In this document: positions 37,771 to 48,200 of the stretch, piece after piece
How the letters are laid out: each line of letters starts with the position of its first letter
Position numbering within the stretch: the stretch's first letter is position 1
Source of the DNA: Thiotrichaceae bacterium
GTDB lineage: Bacteria; Pseudomonadota; Gammaproteobacteria; Thiotrichales; Thiotrichaceae
Reading direction: 5' to 3'
NCBI GenBank assembly: GCA_026989335.1
Contig: JALSJN010000018.1
Location: 23,197 to 87,196, forward strand
Length of the DNA: 64,000 nt
Translations under genes and position numbers: made by a program
Notes under the pieces: generated by a model
Told to the model about the DNA's origin: nothing
What the model saw: only the letters and a program-made list of their open reading frames with translations
Database searches by the model: none

Positions 37771-38748
37771 TTATTTTAACGTAAAGTTTGCAATGCTGCC
37801 TTTGATATATTGGCTAATATCAACAGGCTTGCCATTGACGAATAGTGATAGGCCTTGTGCGTTGCCGACTCTAAAGGTGAGAGGCTTTTCTAAGCTCAAA
37901 CTTCTTTCTTGCCCTGATTTTGTTTGGCCTTCATAGACTGTTTTATTGCTTTTATTTTTAATGCGCATCCAGACTTCTTTAGTAAAAACCATTTTTATGT
38001 TGATGTTTTTCTTATCTATTGTTTCTTCTGTAGGCTTTGCAGCCGTTTTAGGTGTTGGTTTGACGGTCTCTTTTAAAGCTGACTTTTTATCAGCAATCGT
38101 GTCACTCTTAAGAGTTGGAGTGGCAGTTTTATCGTTCGTTTGTACTTTGTTTTCCGCCTGTTTAATATCACACTCAATACGTTTTATATCTTGTGGATTT
38201 GGGGCTGCCTGTTTGTTAAGAGGAATAGGTACGGGCATTGTGCCGATAAGTGAAGGCTTGTCCGTCATATTATTTTGACTTTTTGTGGTTTGCTTCGAAA
38301 AGCCATCGAGTACCGAGGTAATCCATTGATTAACCGCTGGAATCATAAATAACCCAACAAGGCCGGCTAACAATAATGATAATAACGCGAGTTGAGAAAA
38401 GATGGGAGAGATGCCTTTTTTTTCATTGTGCATCGAAGGTGATACTTTAATATGGTAATCTAAAGCATCGGGGTTCGCACCGCGTAATGTTTCATAAACA
38501 CGTACTGCTTCGGTGCTGTCGACATTGGCTTGCTTTGCATAATTTCGGATATACCCTCGGACATAAGGGGGCTCAGCAAGAAGCTGGAATTCTTCATTCT
38601 CTAAGTTTTTAATAACACTATCCGATAAACAAAGCGCAGAAGCCATTTGCTCAGCACTAAAGCCCGCGTTATCTCGGTATTGACGCAGTAAGACGCGTAA
38701 GTCACCTGGTTGTGCCACTATTCGATCTTGGAGTTTATCTTTAGCCAT
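37771..38748 (-). CDS. rodZ: Cytoskeleton protein RodZ
   Basis: RodZ links MreB filaments to the inner membrane and helps set rod shape. Residues 14-80 form a Cro/CI-type helix-turn-helix (LRQYRDNAGFSAEQMASALCLSDSVIKNLENEEF, then VRGYIRNYAKQANVD). The membrane helix is at about 120-140 (ALLSLLLAGLVGLFMIPAV), followed by a Lys/Thr/Pro-rich periplasmic linker and the C-terminal DUF4115 domain (TKEVWMRIKNKSNKTVYEGQTKSGQERSL). 325 residues. Downstream of pilW by 35 bases; the same transcript very probably continues to hisS. Confidence 0.93.
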   Translation of the reverse strand: MAKDKLQDRIVAQPGDLRVLLRQYRDNAGFSAEQMASALCLSDSVIKNLENEEFQLLAEPPYVRGYIRNYAKQANVDSTEAVRVYETLRGANPDALDYHIKVSPSMHNEKKGISPIFSQLALLSLLLAGLVGLFMIPAVNQWITSVLDGFSKQTTKSQNNMTDKPSLIGTMPVPIPLNKQAAPNPQDIKRIECDIKQAENKVQTNDKTATPTLKSDTIADKKSALKETVKPTPKTAAKPTEETIDKKNINIKMVFTKEVWMRIKNKSNKTVYEGQTKSGQERSLSLEKPLTFRVGNAQGLSLFVNGKPVDISQYIKGSIANFTLK

Positions 38749-38783
38749 TTTTTTCTTTGTCTCTGGTCATTTTATACGTAGTA

Positions 38784-39524
38784 TCATAACGCACTACTAA
38801 TTTGTTCAGCTTGCTTGCTACTCGGGAAGAGTCGTAAAAGTGCTGTTCGGCATGAGCCTGCTTTATCGGCTAAGCCTACCTTACTATTTATATCTATGCA
38901 GGCTTGCAAAGCTTCAGGTGAAGAGCGTCCAACGCCTTCATAACGCATCATAAAAGCTTGTGCTTTGGGGTAGTTACGTTTGTCTTTATAGAGTACTGCC
39001 ATTTGTAATAGAGCGGGTGGGTAAGAAGGTCTTTTCTTGAGTGCCGAGCGGAAATATTCTTCTGCTTTTGCAGTGTTATTAATTTTCCTTAAACATATGC
39101 CTGCATTGGTGTAAGCGTACTCTGGTGTACTATAAAGTGGGTCATTAATGGCAACGGCGAAGTGTTTAAGTCCTTTCTGAGGTTGATTGTTTTCACAAAG
39201 AAACTGGCCGTAGTTATTTTGTATTTCAGGGTCTTTAGGTGCGTATTGGGCGGCTTTTGCAAAGTATAGCCCAGCTTTTTTGTTTTGCTTTAGTCGTTGT
39301 TGTAACAAAGCGAAGTAATGGTTAGATTTTGCAGAGCGAGGGTCTTGCTCTAAGGATTTTAGTAGTTTCTCATTGGCAAGCTTTAAACGACCTTTCTGTA
39401 AATAACGAACGCCTAAGTCAGCATTGTAGTTAGCGGCTTTTTTATCGCCTTCATTGAGTGAGCAACCCGTTGTACCGAGTGCTACACTAAGCGTTAAAAG
39501 TCCTGTTAGTGTTTTGTTTTTCAT
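38784..39524 (-). CDS. pilW: Type IV pilus biogenesis lipoprotein PilW/PilF
   Basis: PilF/PilW is a TPR outer-membrane lipoprotein that helps assemble the secretin PilQ. I use ATG 39524, with GGGGA seven bases upstream, giving MKNKTLTGLLTLSVALGTTGC with a lipoprotein signal; the track's longer start intrudes on rlmN. Six or so TPR motifs follow (e.g. YNADLGVRYLQKGRLKLANEKL, NNYGQFLCENNQPQKGLKHF). 246 residues. No other pilus gene is in the window. Position between rlmN and rodZ is standard for Gammaproteobacteria. Confidence 0.9.
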   Translation of the reverse strand: MKNKTLTGLLTLSVALGTTGCSLNEGDKKAANYNADLGVRYLQKGRLKLANEKLLKSLEQDPRSAKSNHYFALLQQRLKQNKKAGLYFAKAAQYAPKDPEIQNNYGQFLCENNQPQKGLKHFAVAINDPLYSTPEYAYTNAGICLRKINNTAKAEEYFRSALKKRPSYPPALLQMAVLYKDKRNYPKAQAFMMRYEGVGRSSPEALQACIDINSKVGLADKAGSCRTALLRLFPSSKQAEQISSAL

Positions 39525-39564
39525 TGAATGTCCCCTTTTCAATGGTTTATTATAGGTGTCGCAA

Positions 39565-40674
39565 TTACGTTCGTACGATATCTTTTTCAATTCGCGCAAA
39601 GTGTATATCTCTTCGGCTACGGTCGCTAATTTTTCCTGCGAGTTGCCCGCATGCCGCATCAATGTCTTCACCACGTGTTTTTCTAGTAATGACAGTTAGC
39701 CCTGCCTCTGTCAAAATATCCCTAAACCGATGTATTCTATTATTTGATGAACGTTTATAACGCGTTTCAGGGAATGGGTTGAATGGTATCAAATTAACCT
39801 TGGCAGGTACATCCTTTAATACTGCTGCAAGTTCATGTGCAATCTCATCTGAGTCATTAATATCGTGTAACATGACATATTCAATGGTCAGTCGCTCGCG
39901 TGCGGCTTTGCCGTGCATGAATCTTTTACATGACTCAAGTAACTGTTCTATTGGATATTTACGGTTGATCGGTACAAGCTGGTCTCTTAAAGCGTTATTA
40001 GGCGCATGTAATGAGATGGCTAAACTCACTTCTACTTGATCACCTAAGCGATCAAGGGCAGGTACAACACCTGATGTGCTTAAAGTGACACGTCGTTTAC
40101 TCAATCCATAAGCATTATCATCAAGCATAATCTTCATGGCATCAATGACATTGTCAAAATTCAGTAACGGCTCACCCATGCCCATCATAACAACATTAGA
40201 AATGACTCTTTCTGATTCAGGGTTGGGTTGTAAAAGACGTTTAGCTAGCCACAGTTGACCAATGATTTCAGCAACGGTTAGGTTGCGATTAAACCCTTGC
40301 CTTGCTGTCGAACAGAAGGTGCAATCTAAAGCACAGCCTACTTGAGATGAAATACACAAGGTGCCACGACCATCTTCAGGGATAAAGACGGTCTCAATGC
40401 AGTTACCATCATCAAGACGTAATAGCCACTTGCGGGTGCCATCATCTGAGATGTTATCGATGGCAACTTCAGGGCCGCGAATTTCGCTAGTTTCACTTAA
40501 CTGATGGCGCAAGGCTTTGCTAACATTGAGCATGTCATCAAAGTTATCGACGTTTTGTTGGTGAACCCACTTTATTATTTGTGTGGCACGAAAAGGTTTT
40601 TCTCCTTTTTCAAGGAAAAAAGCCTTTAGCTTATCGGGTGTGAAATCCAGAAGATTTATTTTTGTTTGTGCCAT
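39565..40674 (-). CDS. rlmN: Dual-specificity rRNA/tRNA adenine-C2 methyltransferase RlmN
   Basis: Radical SAM enzyme that methylates C2 of A2503 in 23S rRNA and A37 in some tRNAs. The [4Fe-4S]-binding motif is [14 protein letters not shown] (about 113-126). The N-terminal accessory domain, [28 protein letters not shown] and the C-terminal DIDAACGQL with its catalytic Cys are all present. 369 residues. ndk lies 36 bases upstream and pilW 40 bases downstream. Confidence 0.95.
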   Translation of the reverse strand: MAQTKINLLDFTPDKLKAFFLEKGEKPFRATQIIKWVHQQNVDNFDDMLNVSKALRHQLSETSEIRGPEVAIDNISDDGTRKWLLRLDDGNCIETVFIPEDGRGTLCISSQVGCALDCTFCSTARQGFNRNLTVAEIIGQLWLAKRLLQPNPESERVISNVVMMGMGEPLLNFDNVIDAMKIMLDDNAYGLSKRRVTLSTSGVVPALDRLGDQVEVSLAISLHAPNNALRDQLVPINRKYPIEQLLESCKRFMHGKAARERLTIEYVMLHDINDSDEIAHELAAVLKDVPAKVNLIPFNPFPETRYKRSSNNRIHRFRDILTEAGLTVITRKTRGEDIDAACGQLAGKISDRSRRDIHFARIEKDIVRT

Positions 40675-40710
40675 TGTTACTGTGAGAAGCTACTCTAAAA
40701 GAAATTAAGT

Positions 40711-41142
40711 TTAACGAGTCCTAGGGCAGATCTCATCTGCACTAAAAAAGTAATCCATCTCTATCTTAGCATTTTCTTCGCTGTCTGACCCGTGAACCGC
40801 GTTTTCATCAATGCTTTGTGCAAAATCAGCACGAATAGTGCCAGCATCTGCTTCAGCTGGGTTGGTTGCGCCCATTAAGTCGCGGTGTTTAGCAACAGCA
40901 TTCTCACCTTCTAATAATTGAATCATTACAGGGCCAGACGTCATAAACGCAACGAGGTCAGCAAAGAAAGGGCGGTCTTTGTGAATCGCGTAAAAACCTT
41001 CAGCATCGGCTTTAGATAGATGCTTCATTTTAGCCGCTATGATATTTAATCCACCTTTTTCAAAACGAGAATAGATTTCGCCAATCACGCTTTTGCCAAT
41101 AGCGTCTGGTTTGATGATAGAAATAGTGCGTTCGATAGCCAC
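40711..41142 (-). CDS. ndk: Nucleoside diphosphate kinase
   Basis: Transfers gamma-phosphate between nucleoside tri- and diphosphates via a phosphohistidine. The protein has [16 protein letters not shown] (5-20), the substrate-binding [18 protein letters not shown] and the active-site [13 protein letters not shown], where the His is the nucleophile. 143 residues, normal length. It is the first gene of the minus-strand run into rlmN, with a good candidate promoter upstream. Confidence 0.97.
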   Translation of the reverse strand: MAIERTISIIKPDAIGKSVIGEIYSRFEKGGLNIIAAKMKHLSKADAEGFYAIHKDRPFFADLVAFMTSGPVMIQLLEGENAVAKHRDLMGATNPAEADAGTIRADFAQSIDENAVHGSDSEENAKIEMDYFFSADEICPRTR

Positions 41143-41224
41143 GATAGTGATACTCCAAATTGTAAGGTAAGTCCCTTCGCTATGTATGAAGTGTTACTTC
41201 AATAGGTCAGGGGTAAAAGCGCGC

Positions 41225-41253
41225 ATTGTACGTGTGAATACAAGGTTCGTAAA
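41225..41253 (-). promoter_or_regulatory. Probable sigma70 promoter upstream of ndk
   Basis: On the minus strand TTTACG (41253-41248), a 17-base spacer and TACAAT (41230-41225) are followed by the discriminator GCGCGC. The ndk ATG is about 80 bases downstream. It would drive ndk, rlmN, pilW, rodZ, hisS, yfgM and bamB as one run. The rest of the 262-base gap has nothing else I recognise. Confidence 0.5.
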
Positions 41254-41404
41254 TTATTTAATGGAATAAATTTGAATTAAAAAGAGAGTCAGAAAAAAAG
41301 AGTTCCTAGGGAGAACCTGATGCAAGTCAAATTATTTTTAGCTTGCTAAAACTGCCGATATATTCAACGAAGATCGGTTCAAGGAGTGACCATTGCATAC
41401 GATG

Positions 41405-42826
41405 CTAACGATGAGAAAAGTATTTTTTAATCTGACCCTGAATATCAAGTAAGTTGAATGCAACGATCATCGTAAAGTAGCTTAATGCTCCAACTGTCAG
41501 TTGTAATATTAACCAACCCCACCCTCGAAAATCTTTTAACCACCATAAGCAAAATGCCATGACGAGTGTGGCTGCAATAATTTTGACAAAAGGTTTAAAT
41601 GGCATAGGTACGGCGTAATATTTTCTACCAAAAGTAGCGCTTAAAAAGCTACCTACCATGAATGAGCTAAGTGTTGCTATGGCAGCACCTTGGATACCCA
41701 TGATTGGAATTAGCCAATAGTTAAGCCCAATATTAACGATGGCGATTACCACGCCAATTTTAGCGATGCCCATGGTGTGGTCACCCAGCTGGAAGGCGAG
41801 ATCAAAGTAAAAAGCTTGCAAGCCCATTAAAAATATTGCGCTGGTGATCCAGGGCAATAAGAAAATGACAGACTCTTGGAATCGTTCGTCTATTAGTAAA
41901 TAGACCAAGTCTGGCCCTACCAAATTTAGACCCACTACAGCAGGGATTGAAATAGCGAGTAAGGCAATAGTGTATTGCCTAAAGTAGTCATTGGATTCCT
42001 GGGTCTTACCATCTTCTAGTAGCTTGATAATGACCGGGTAGGCGGCTAAGTTTATCACCCCCATTATCATCAAAATAGAATTTCCTGATAAATCGTAACC
42101 TACCGCATATAAGCCTGCTTGAGCTTTGTCTTGCAGTCCTGCGAGCATGAAACGATCTGATACTTTGGTTAGTTCTTCGAGTAAGTTTGCACTTGCAATG
42201 GGCAGACCATAAAGGAGTAACTTTTTTAACAGCCCCTTACTGTAAGTGGGTTTTCTATAAGATGACCAGGTTTGCTTAAACATAAATAGAGCGGGTAATA
42301 AGGTACCTAGCGCCACACCGGTAATCACGCCAGAGGGTCCGTAACCTAAGTAGGCGAGTAAGCCAGCAATAGATATGGATAAAATCGAGTAGCTAATGGT
42401 TAAGTAGGCGTACTTTAAAGGTAATATTTTAGCTGAAAATAGATTTTGAGTAATGGTGAATAATGCAAGTGCGAGTAACAGTAAAAAAGCATTCATAATC
42501 CATGTAGCTTCTTCCTCACCCCTGTAATAAATCACACCAAGTATACTTAATACCAGCAGCAGAGCTAAGATGCGAAAATAGGAGATAGCGATTGTAGTTA
42601 GAAAGGTTGTCTCATCATGCTCTTTACTGGTCCAAAAACGCAGCGTGCCCGCAGGGAGCCAAGCAAAAATAACATTATGGATAAAGACTGTGCCGGTTAG
42701 CAGCAGGGTATAAAGGCCATACTCTTCAGGGCTTAATAAATGTGTATAAAGCGATAAAGCTGCAAAAGCCATCACAGCAGGGATGGCTTTTGCTAAACCG
42801 TAAATGAGACTGTTTTTTAATAACAT
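41405..42826 (-). CDS. Oligosaccharide flippase (Wzx/MATE-like, polysaccharide biosynthesis protein)
   Basis: Integral membrane protein of 473 residues with about 12-14 hydrophobic helices, starting LLKNSLIYGLAKAIPAVMAFAALSLYTHLLSPEEYGLYTLLLTG, the typical opening of flippases that move lipid-linked sugars across the inner membrane (Wzx, RfbX). Family motifs such as LSPEEYGLYTL are clear; substrate cannot be read from the sequence. It follows the O-antigen ligase-like gene by five bases, implying shared transcript and a joint role in surface polysaccharide export. Confidence 0.82.
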   Translation of the reverse strand: MLLKNSLIYGLAKAIPAVMAFAALSLYTHLLSPEEYGLYTLLLTGTVFIHNVIFAWLPAGTLRFWTSKEHDETTFLTTIAISYFRILALLLVLSILGVIYYRGEEEATWIMNAFLLLLALALFTITQNLFSAKILPLKYAYLTISYSILSISIAGLLAYLGYGPSGVITGVALGTLLPALFMFKQTWSSYRKPTYSKGLLKKLLLYGLPIASANLLEELTKVSDRFMLAGLQDKAQAGLYAVGYDLSGNSILMIMGVINLAAYPVIIKLLEDGKTQESNDYFRQYTIALLAISIPAVVGLNLVGPDLVYLLIDERFQESVIFLLPWITSAIFLMGLQAFYFDLAFQLGDHTMGIAKIGVVIAIVNIGLNYWLIPIMGIQGAAIATLSSFMVGSFLSATFGRKYYAVPMPFKPFVKIIAATLVMAFCLWWLKDFRGWGWLILQLTVGALSYFTMIVAFNLLDIQGQIKKYFSHR

Positions 42827-42831
42827 AAGAA

Positions 42832-44040
42832 TTAAAATCGTCGTTTGGAGGCTGAAAAAGCATGAATAAATAGCATTGAATAACTAAACCAAGTGGCTTT
42901 TTGGAGATGGGTGTGTAAGGCAATCTGACTGACTAACATGACCAGCAGCAGCGATAATAGAAAAACCTTTTCATCAAAAGGCGCGCGCAGAATAAAATAA
43001 AGGATGCTAATAATCATCATGACATAAAGCGTCAAACCAATAATACCATTTTCAGTTAATAAATGGATGAAGGTATTATGTGCCCAGCCATAGTTGACAT
43101 GTCGCTTACTGAGTAGGGAATATAGGCCACCTACACCTGTGCCAATAATAGGTGAGCTTTTCCATTCTTCAATTGAAGTTTTCCAGATCACGGTTCGATA
43201 ATTCAAGTCACCAGATTTAATTGATGAACCTGCACTTAAAACACGATCTACCGATGCTTTAGGTGCAAAGGTTAAGACAACACCAATAGATACAAAAAAG
43301 AGTATGAACATAGCAAGTTTGACTTTTAATGCGGCTTTTCGTTGGGTGAATAACCAATAAAAGATACCCAGCAGTCCGATTATAAACCCTGTTCGTGTCC
43401 CAGTTAAGAAAATGGCGTACATAATAGCTGGGATAGCAACAATATTAAAAACCACCATAAATTTATGGTGGAAAGCTTTTGCAAGGTATGCAGCCATCGG
43501 AATCGCTAAAGCAAGAATATAGGACATCAAGTCGGTGTCGATATTAGCGATTGTATAACGACCGTAAAATTCGGTGATGTTATGAATGTAGTTATTAAAA
43601 ATAAACCCGAAAGCAACAATAGCGCCAACGACATAACTTTGATAAGCAAGCAGCAAATTTTTTCTATTGTCGATAACAAAGGTAAATACAAAGGGGAGTA
43701 GCATGAGCTGGAAGACCGTTTTGGCGAGTTCGTTACCTAAAACATCATCAGGTGTCCATGCCAGAGAAACAATCACCCACGTCCATAATAAGACGACAAA
43801 TAAATGATAGTAAGAATAGTTGGTATGAGTACCCCGAGTAACAAGCAATAAGGCGCTTAAGCCAAAGGAAAGAATACCCATAATTCGTGGTAAACCATCA
43901 TGGATACCGTCAGCCCATGGGATTAAGAAGATAAAGCCGAGCAGGGAAAATAACGCGAGTTTATGCGTTACTCCTTGGTTTTCAGTGGCGGTACCTTGAT
44001 CATCATTTTGATGATTAAGCATGTAATTATTATTGTTCAT
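42832..44040 (-). CDS. O-antigen ligase/polymerase-like membrane protein (WaaL/Wzy family)
   Basis: A membrane protein with about 10-12 helices and a large periplasmic loop containing GTGVGGLYSLLSKRHVNYGWAHNTFIHLLTENGIIG. That segment matches the Wzy/WaaL signature, where the His in HNTF is thought catalytic. I start at ATG 44040 (MNNNNYML); the track's TTG at 44082 has no ribosome site. The adjacent flippase supports a role in polysaccharide assembly. No glycosyltransferase or other locus genes are beside them, so the pair looks isolated. Ligase versus polymerase cannot be decided. Confidence 0.75.
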   Translation of the reverse strand: MNNNNYMLNHQNDDQGTATENQGVTHKLALFSLLGFIFLIPWADGIHDGLPRIMGILSFGLSALLLVTRGTHTNYSYYHLFVVLLWTWVIVSLAWTPDDVLGNELAKTVFQLMLLPFVFTFVIDNRKNLLLAYQSYVVGAIVAFGFIFNNYIHNITEFYGRYTIANIDTDLMSYILALAIPMAAYLAKAFHHKFMVVFNIVAIPAIMYAIFLTGTRTGFIIGLLGIFYWLFTQRKAALKVKLAMFILFFVSIGVVLTFAPKASVDRVLSAGSSIKSGDLNYRTVIWKTSIEEWKSSPIIGTGVGGLYSLLSKRHVNYGWAHNTFIHLLTENGIIGLTLYVMMIISILYFILRAPFDEKVFLLSLLLVMLVSQIALHTHLQKATWFSYSMLFIHAFSASKRRF

Positions 44041-44151
44041 TAATGCGTTGGTCTGTCCAAAGAAAATAGGTATTGGTCTCAACCATTAAGGATAAAGGAA
44101 TAATTGAACCGAGTAAATTTTAGTCGGATAAAGAGTGATACTTGTCGGATA

Positions 44152-44412
44152 TTAATCGAGAATAAAGTCATCATCAAACACTTCTTTTAAGCTACGTTCT
44201 AATGCTTTGCGTTCTAGATAGTCTTCAACGTTTCTACGCACAACGTGAGCTTTTATTTTTTTCTGAGCTTTGTTGTCCGCTTGATTGCCGTCCTCGTTAA
44301 GTTCCTCCGCAGAAGAAATGGCAGAGTCTAATGCTAAATCTAGGTCAGTTGCGTGAGGTATGATGTCATCATCAAGAATTTCTGTGTTTAAAGCGTGGTC
44401 GCTATAATTCAT
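44152..44412 (-). CDS. PA3496-like small acidic protein
   Basis: An 86-residue acidic protein ending RRNVEDYLERKALERSLKEVFDDDFILD. This matches by eye the C-terminal segment of the PA3496 family (putative envelope-integrity proteins of Pseudomonas relatives), in which a basic start is followed by an R-x-x-EDYLE-x-K helix. The N-terminal 50 residues are Asp/Glu-rich. There is no signal peptide and no membrane segment. Its neighbours are the polysaccharide genes on one side and zipA on the other. Function is not known. Confidence 0.5.
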   Translation of the reverse strand: MNYSDHALNTEILDDDIIPHATDLDLALDSAISSAEELNEDGNQADNKAQKKIKAHVVRRNVEDYLERKALERSLKEVFDDDFILD

Positions 44413-44557
44413 TGTTGTGCCTTTATTGTTATTATTATAGTATTATTAATTGCCAAGCCTTAGCCTAATAGTGACTAATTAATGGCGCTACTGTTATTTG
44501 GTATGAGTGGTATTATAAGAACGAAAGCTGAATGCCCGATGAGTAAGTAGATTTTAT

Positions 44558-45232
44558 TTATAAAGTTTTTAAAATTTCTTCATCGGACTGCGTAAGTGGC
44601 TGTTGTTTATCATTTTTTAATGTGCCATTAATTTCTTTGGCGATATTTTTTGATACTTGAAGTAGTGTTTCAATCGCTTCTTTTCTCTCTATTCTCTTTG
44701 GTAGCGACATAAAGAGGGATAAGCCAGCGAGCTTTTTGTTGATTAAGTCAGTTTTGTTTAATGTCCAAGGCGCTGTTCCATTAGCAACACGGAATAAGCT
44801 GGTTTTTGATGCGTTTTTGTCGATAAAATAATGATAAATATCTTTATCACCTAGAGTTAGATTGTTTTCTTGTAAGGTTTTAGCGATAAGGTTTCCATCC
44901 AGGCCATTTTGATTGTTTGACGAAATAAATAAAATGATTTGCTGTGGCTCTTTCTCTTTTTCTTTATGCTTTGGAGTGGTTGATTGATTTTCTACCTTGT
45001 TACTCATACTAATTTTATTTAAAGGCTCAGGCTCAGGCTTAGGTGTGGAGCCATCTTGTGCCGCTATATCTTCAACGACTGAGCTCAACTTACTGCCGTC
45101 ACTATTTTTTAAGTTAGGAATATTAATTTTTTGGATTTTTGGCTGCTTACTTAGAGCAAGGCGGCTCATGAGGTAGAGACCAACAATAATGATGATTCCT
45201 ACGAGTGTGATGAGTAGGCTGGTAGTATTCAT
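44558..45232 (-). CDS. zipA: Cell division protein ZipA
   Basis: ZipA anchors FtsZ to the inner membrane. The N-terminal transmembrane segment is MNTTSLLITLVGIIIIVGLYLMSRLAL. I start at ATG 45232, with GGGAAG upstream, rather than the track's 12-residue-longer start. A Pro/Glu/Lys-rich linker (about 30-100) leads to a C-terminal ZipA domain (about 100-224: LFISSNNQNGLDGNLIAKTLQENNLTLGDKDIYHYF, LSLFMSLPKRIERKEAIETLL), which binds the FtsZ tail. smc lies upstream, the usual order. ligA, normally downstream of zipA, is absent. Confidence 0.87.
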   Translation of the reverse strand: MNTTSLLITLVGIIIIVGLYLMSRLALSKQPKIQKINIPNLKNSDGSKLSSVVEDIAAQDGSTPKPEPEPLNKISMSNKVENQSTTPKHKEKEKEPQQIILFISSNNQNGLDGNLIAKTLQENNLTLGDKDIYHYFIDKNASKTSLFRVANGTAPWTLNKTDLINKKLAGLSLFMSLPKRIERKEAIETLLQVSKNIAKEINGTLKNDKQQPLTQSDEEILKTL

Positions 45233-45291
45233 TTTTCTTCCCTTTTCTTTTTGTAACGAATCATCCATGACAATTTCAGGTATGAATAGAT

Positions 45292-48200
45292 TTAATCGTG
45301 CACCATTTGCGCTGCTTGGTTGATATCAACACTGACTAAACGAGATACCCCGGGTTCACGCATGGTAACACCCACTAAATTATCTGCCAATTCCATCGTG
45401 GTTTTACTGTGTGTGATAAAGATAAATTGTACACGATCTGACATTTTTCGTACTAATTCGCAAAAGCGCCCAACATTAGCTTCATCCAGTGGCGCATCAA
45501 CTTCATCAAGCATGCAAAATGGGGCGGGGTTAAGTTCAAAGATAGCAAACACCAAGGCAACAGCTGTCAATGCTTTCTCACCGCCAGACATAAGGTGAAT
45601 ACTGGATAAACGTTTGCCGGGTGGTTGCGCCATTATTGATATGCCTGTGGTGAGCAGGTCATCACCTGTTAGTTCAAGGTGGGCTTTACCGCCACCAAAT
45701 AATTGGGGAAACATTTCTTGGATGCGTGTGTTCACTTTTTCAAAGGTGTTTTTAAAGCGACTCCGTGAATCCCGATCAATTTTCGCGATGGCAGACTCTA
45801 AGGTTTCTAACGCCTCCATTAGATCAGCATCTTGCTGGTCTAAGTAAGTTTTACGCTCACTTTGTGTTTTAAACTCATCAATCGCAGCAAGGTTAATTGC
45901 GCAAAGTCGTGCAAGCTGTGCTTGAATATCATCTAAGGCAGTTTGCTGAGTTTTCAAGCTGATACCTGCCTGGATTTCTTGCTGTAAACTTTTTTTATCA
46001 AAATCTGTTTCTGCAAACTGCTCACGTAAGGTTTCTTCTCTTACACTGACTTCTTGCCATTCTAATTTTAGCGTTTCTAATAAGTTACGGTATTTTTCAA
46101 CCTCGGTTTCAGCTTGGTGTTTTTTTTGTTCTAGCTGACGAAGATGGTTATCAATGGATGCTAAGTTTTCACTAGCTTGCTTCAGTTCTTCTTCAAATCC
46201 CTTTCTTTTTTCTAAGCATTCTTTAAGCTGCTTGCCTAAATTTTGTTGGTTATTTCCTGATTGGGGTGGCTGGTTATTGTCGAGGAGTGCCTGTTTTCGC
46301 TCTTCAAGTCTAGCAAGGCGTTTTTCAAAGCGCTTAAGTTGTTGTTGAGCACTTTGTTGTGTGTTTTTTAATGTTTGTATTTTTATTTGTAGGTCTTGCA
46401 CTTTCACTTGTTGTAACTGTATTGTTTGACGGCTTTTTGCTACACACTCCAATAAGGGACTATCTTTTCCTTCAAGTGAACTTTTTTCATCTTCTAAGGA
46501 TTCGAGTAATTTTAATGCTGAATTACGTTGGTGTGTGGCTAACTGATGAGCCTCTTGTTCAGTGGTGTGACGACTTTTTAAATCAGAGATCTCAAGTAGG
46601 GTACGTTGCTGATTGCTTTCGGCTTGTTTAATAGTATTTTCTGTTGCATGTATAACCGCTTCTGCTTTTGATTCTTCGCGGTGTAAACTATTCAACGCTG
46701 ACTGGAGTTGGCTTTGTGACTCTTCCCGTCTTTTTTGTTCGTCACGTGTAAAATCAATCGTCTTTTCAAGCTCTGAGAGTTCGGTTTTTAGTCTTTCTAT
46801 TTCGGTCTGGGTGGTATCGATTTGTTTTTGTCGAGCGAGTACCCCGTTGCTTGATTCATTATTTGAAGCTGCAGGTGATTTTAACCAGTTTTTACTCAAA
46901 ACCACTCCGTCTTGAGTGACGATGAGTTCACCTTTCTTAAGTGATGTTTGTTTATTAAGTGCATCCTTGAGTGATTCAGCATAATAAATATGAGCTACCA
47001 GCGCTTGTAAGGCTTTCGGAGCAATAATTTTAGATGCTAATGAGCTTCTTTCAGGGCGAGAGTTACCTGCTGAACTGATGAAAAAGGCACTCGAAAAGGG
47101 TCTGCTTTCGCCAGATAAATCATCCATCAATGTTTCTAACTGTTGATAGGAATCTAGCGGTAATGATTCGAGTAAGTCGCCTAAAACAGTTTCTAAAGCA
47201 GTCTCCCAACCAGGCTCAACTTGAATAAATTCAGCAAGGTGGGGTGAATCACTAAGGCTGTTTCTTTGTCTCCAGTGTTGATAAGCTTTAGCTGGTTTTC
47301 CGGTTTGGTGTTGTCGTTCCGCTTTTTGTAAAACATCCAGAGAAGCTAGTTTTCCTGTCAGTGCTTGAAGTTGAGAGCGATGCGCTTGCACTTTTTGATG
47401 CAGCTCTTTTAGATTGCTCTGCTGTTTTTCTAGTGCTGACTTTCCTTGCTCAGCGTCTTGTTTAGCTTGTTGATGCTTTTGTTGTGTGGTTTTTAAAAGA
47501 TTACGTTGTTGTTTGAGTTGTTCTTTATGTGCATCATGGCTAAAAAAACCTTGCTCACGTTGTAATGTGCTTAAACGACTAATAATATGTGAAATTTGAC
47601 CTTCAATTTGCTCCATGCGAGCACGTTCAACCTGTGCTTGTTGAGCAGGCTCAGCTAAGCGTTGTTGAAAGCCGCTCCATTCTTTCTGCCAGAGATTCAA
47701 TACTTGCTCATTTTTGGCAAACAATGATTTCTCTTGTTCTAAGGACTTAAGCTCTATTGTTAAAGTAGGCTCAATATCAAAGAGGGTTTGTGTCGCAGCT
47801 TTAAGTTGTTGTTGATCTTCAAGGGCATCTGCTTGATTGGCTTTAATCTCAGTGTCAACTTGCTCTAGATCCGTTCGCAGGCGTTTTTCTAACTCTTTTT
47901 GATGCTGAATGGTTTGTTCTAAACGCGATATTTCTGAGCCAACCTGATAAAAGCTAGCTTGTGCTTTATTAAAGGTATTATTAGCCTCAGCATGTGCTTC
48001 GCGTTGTGATTCGATTTTATTTTCTAAAGAGCGTTGTTCTGATAGTTGTGCTTGGTGGATTGTTGCATTGTTATTAATAACGGCTTGGCGAGCAGTAATA
48101 TCTTGCTGTACTTGATTAAGCCGTAAAAGAATTAATTCAGCACGAAGTCGTCGCTCAGTTTTTTTGAACGTTTTATATTTTTCCGCCGCTTTTGATTGTC

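Noticed and set aside
46154-46915. Plus-strand ORFs inside smc (64-100 residues)
   Set aside because: They lie opposite a strong, intact Smc frame and look like typical antisense shadows with low-complexity or Cys-rich sequence.
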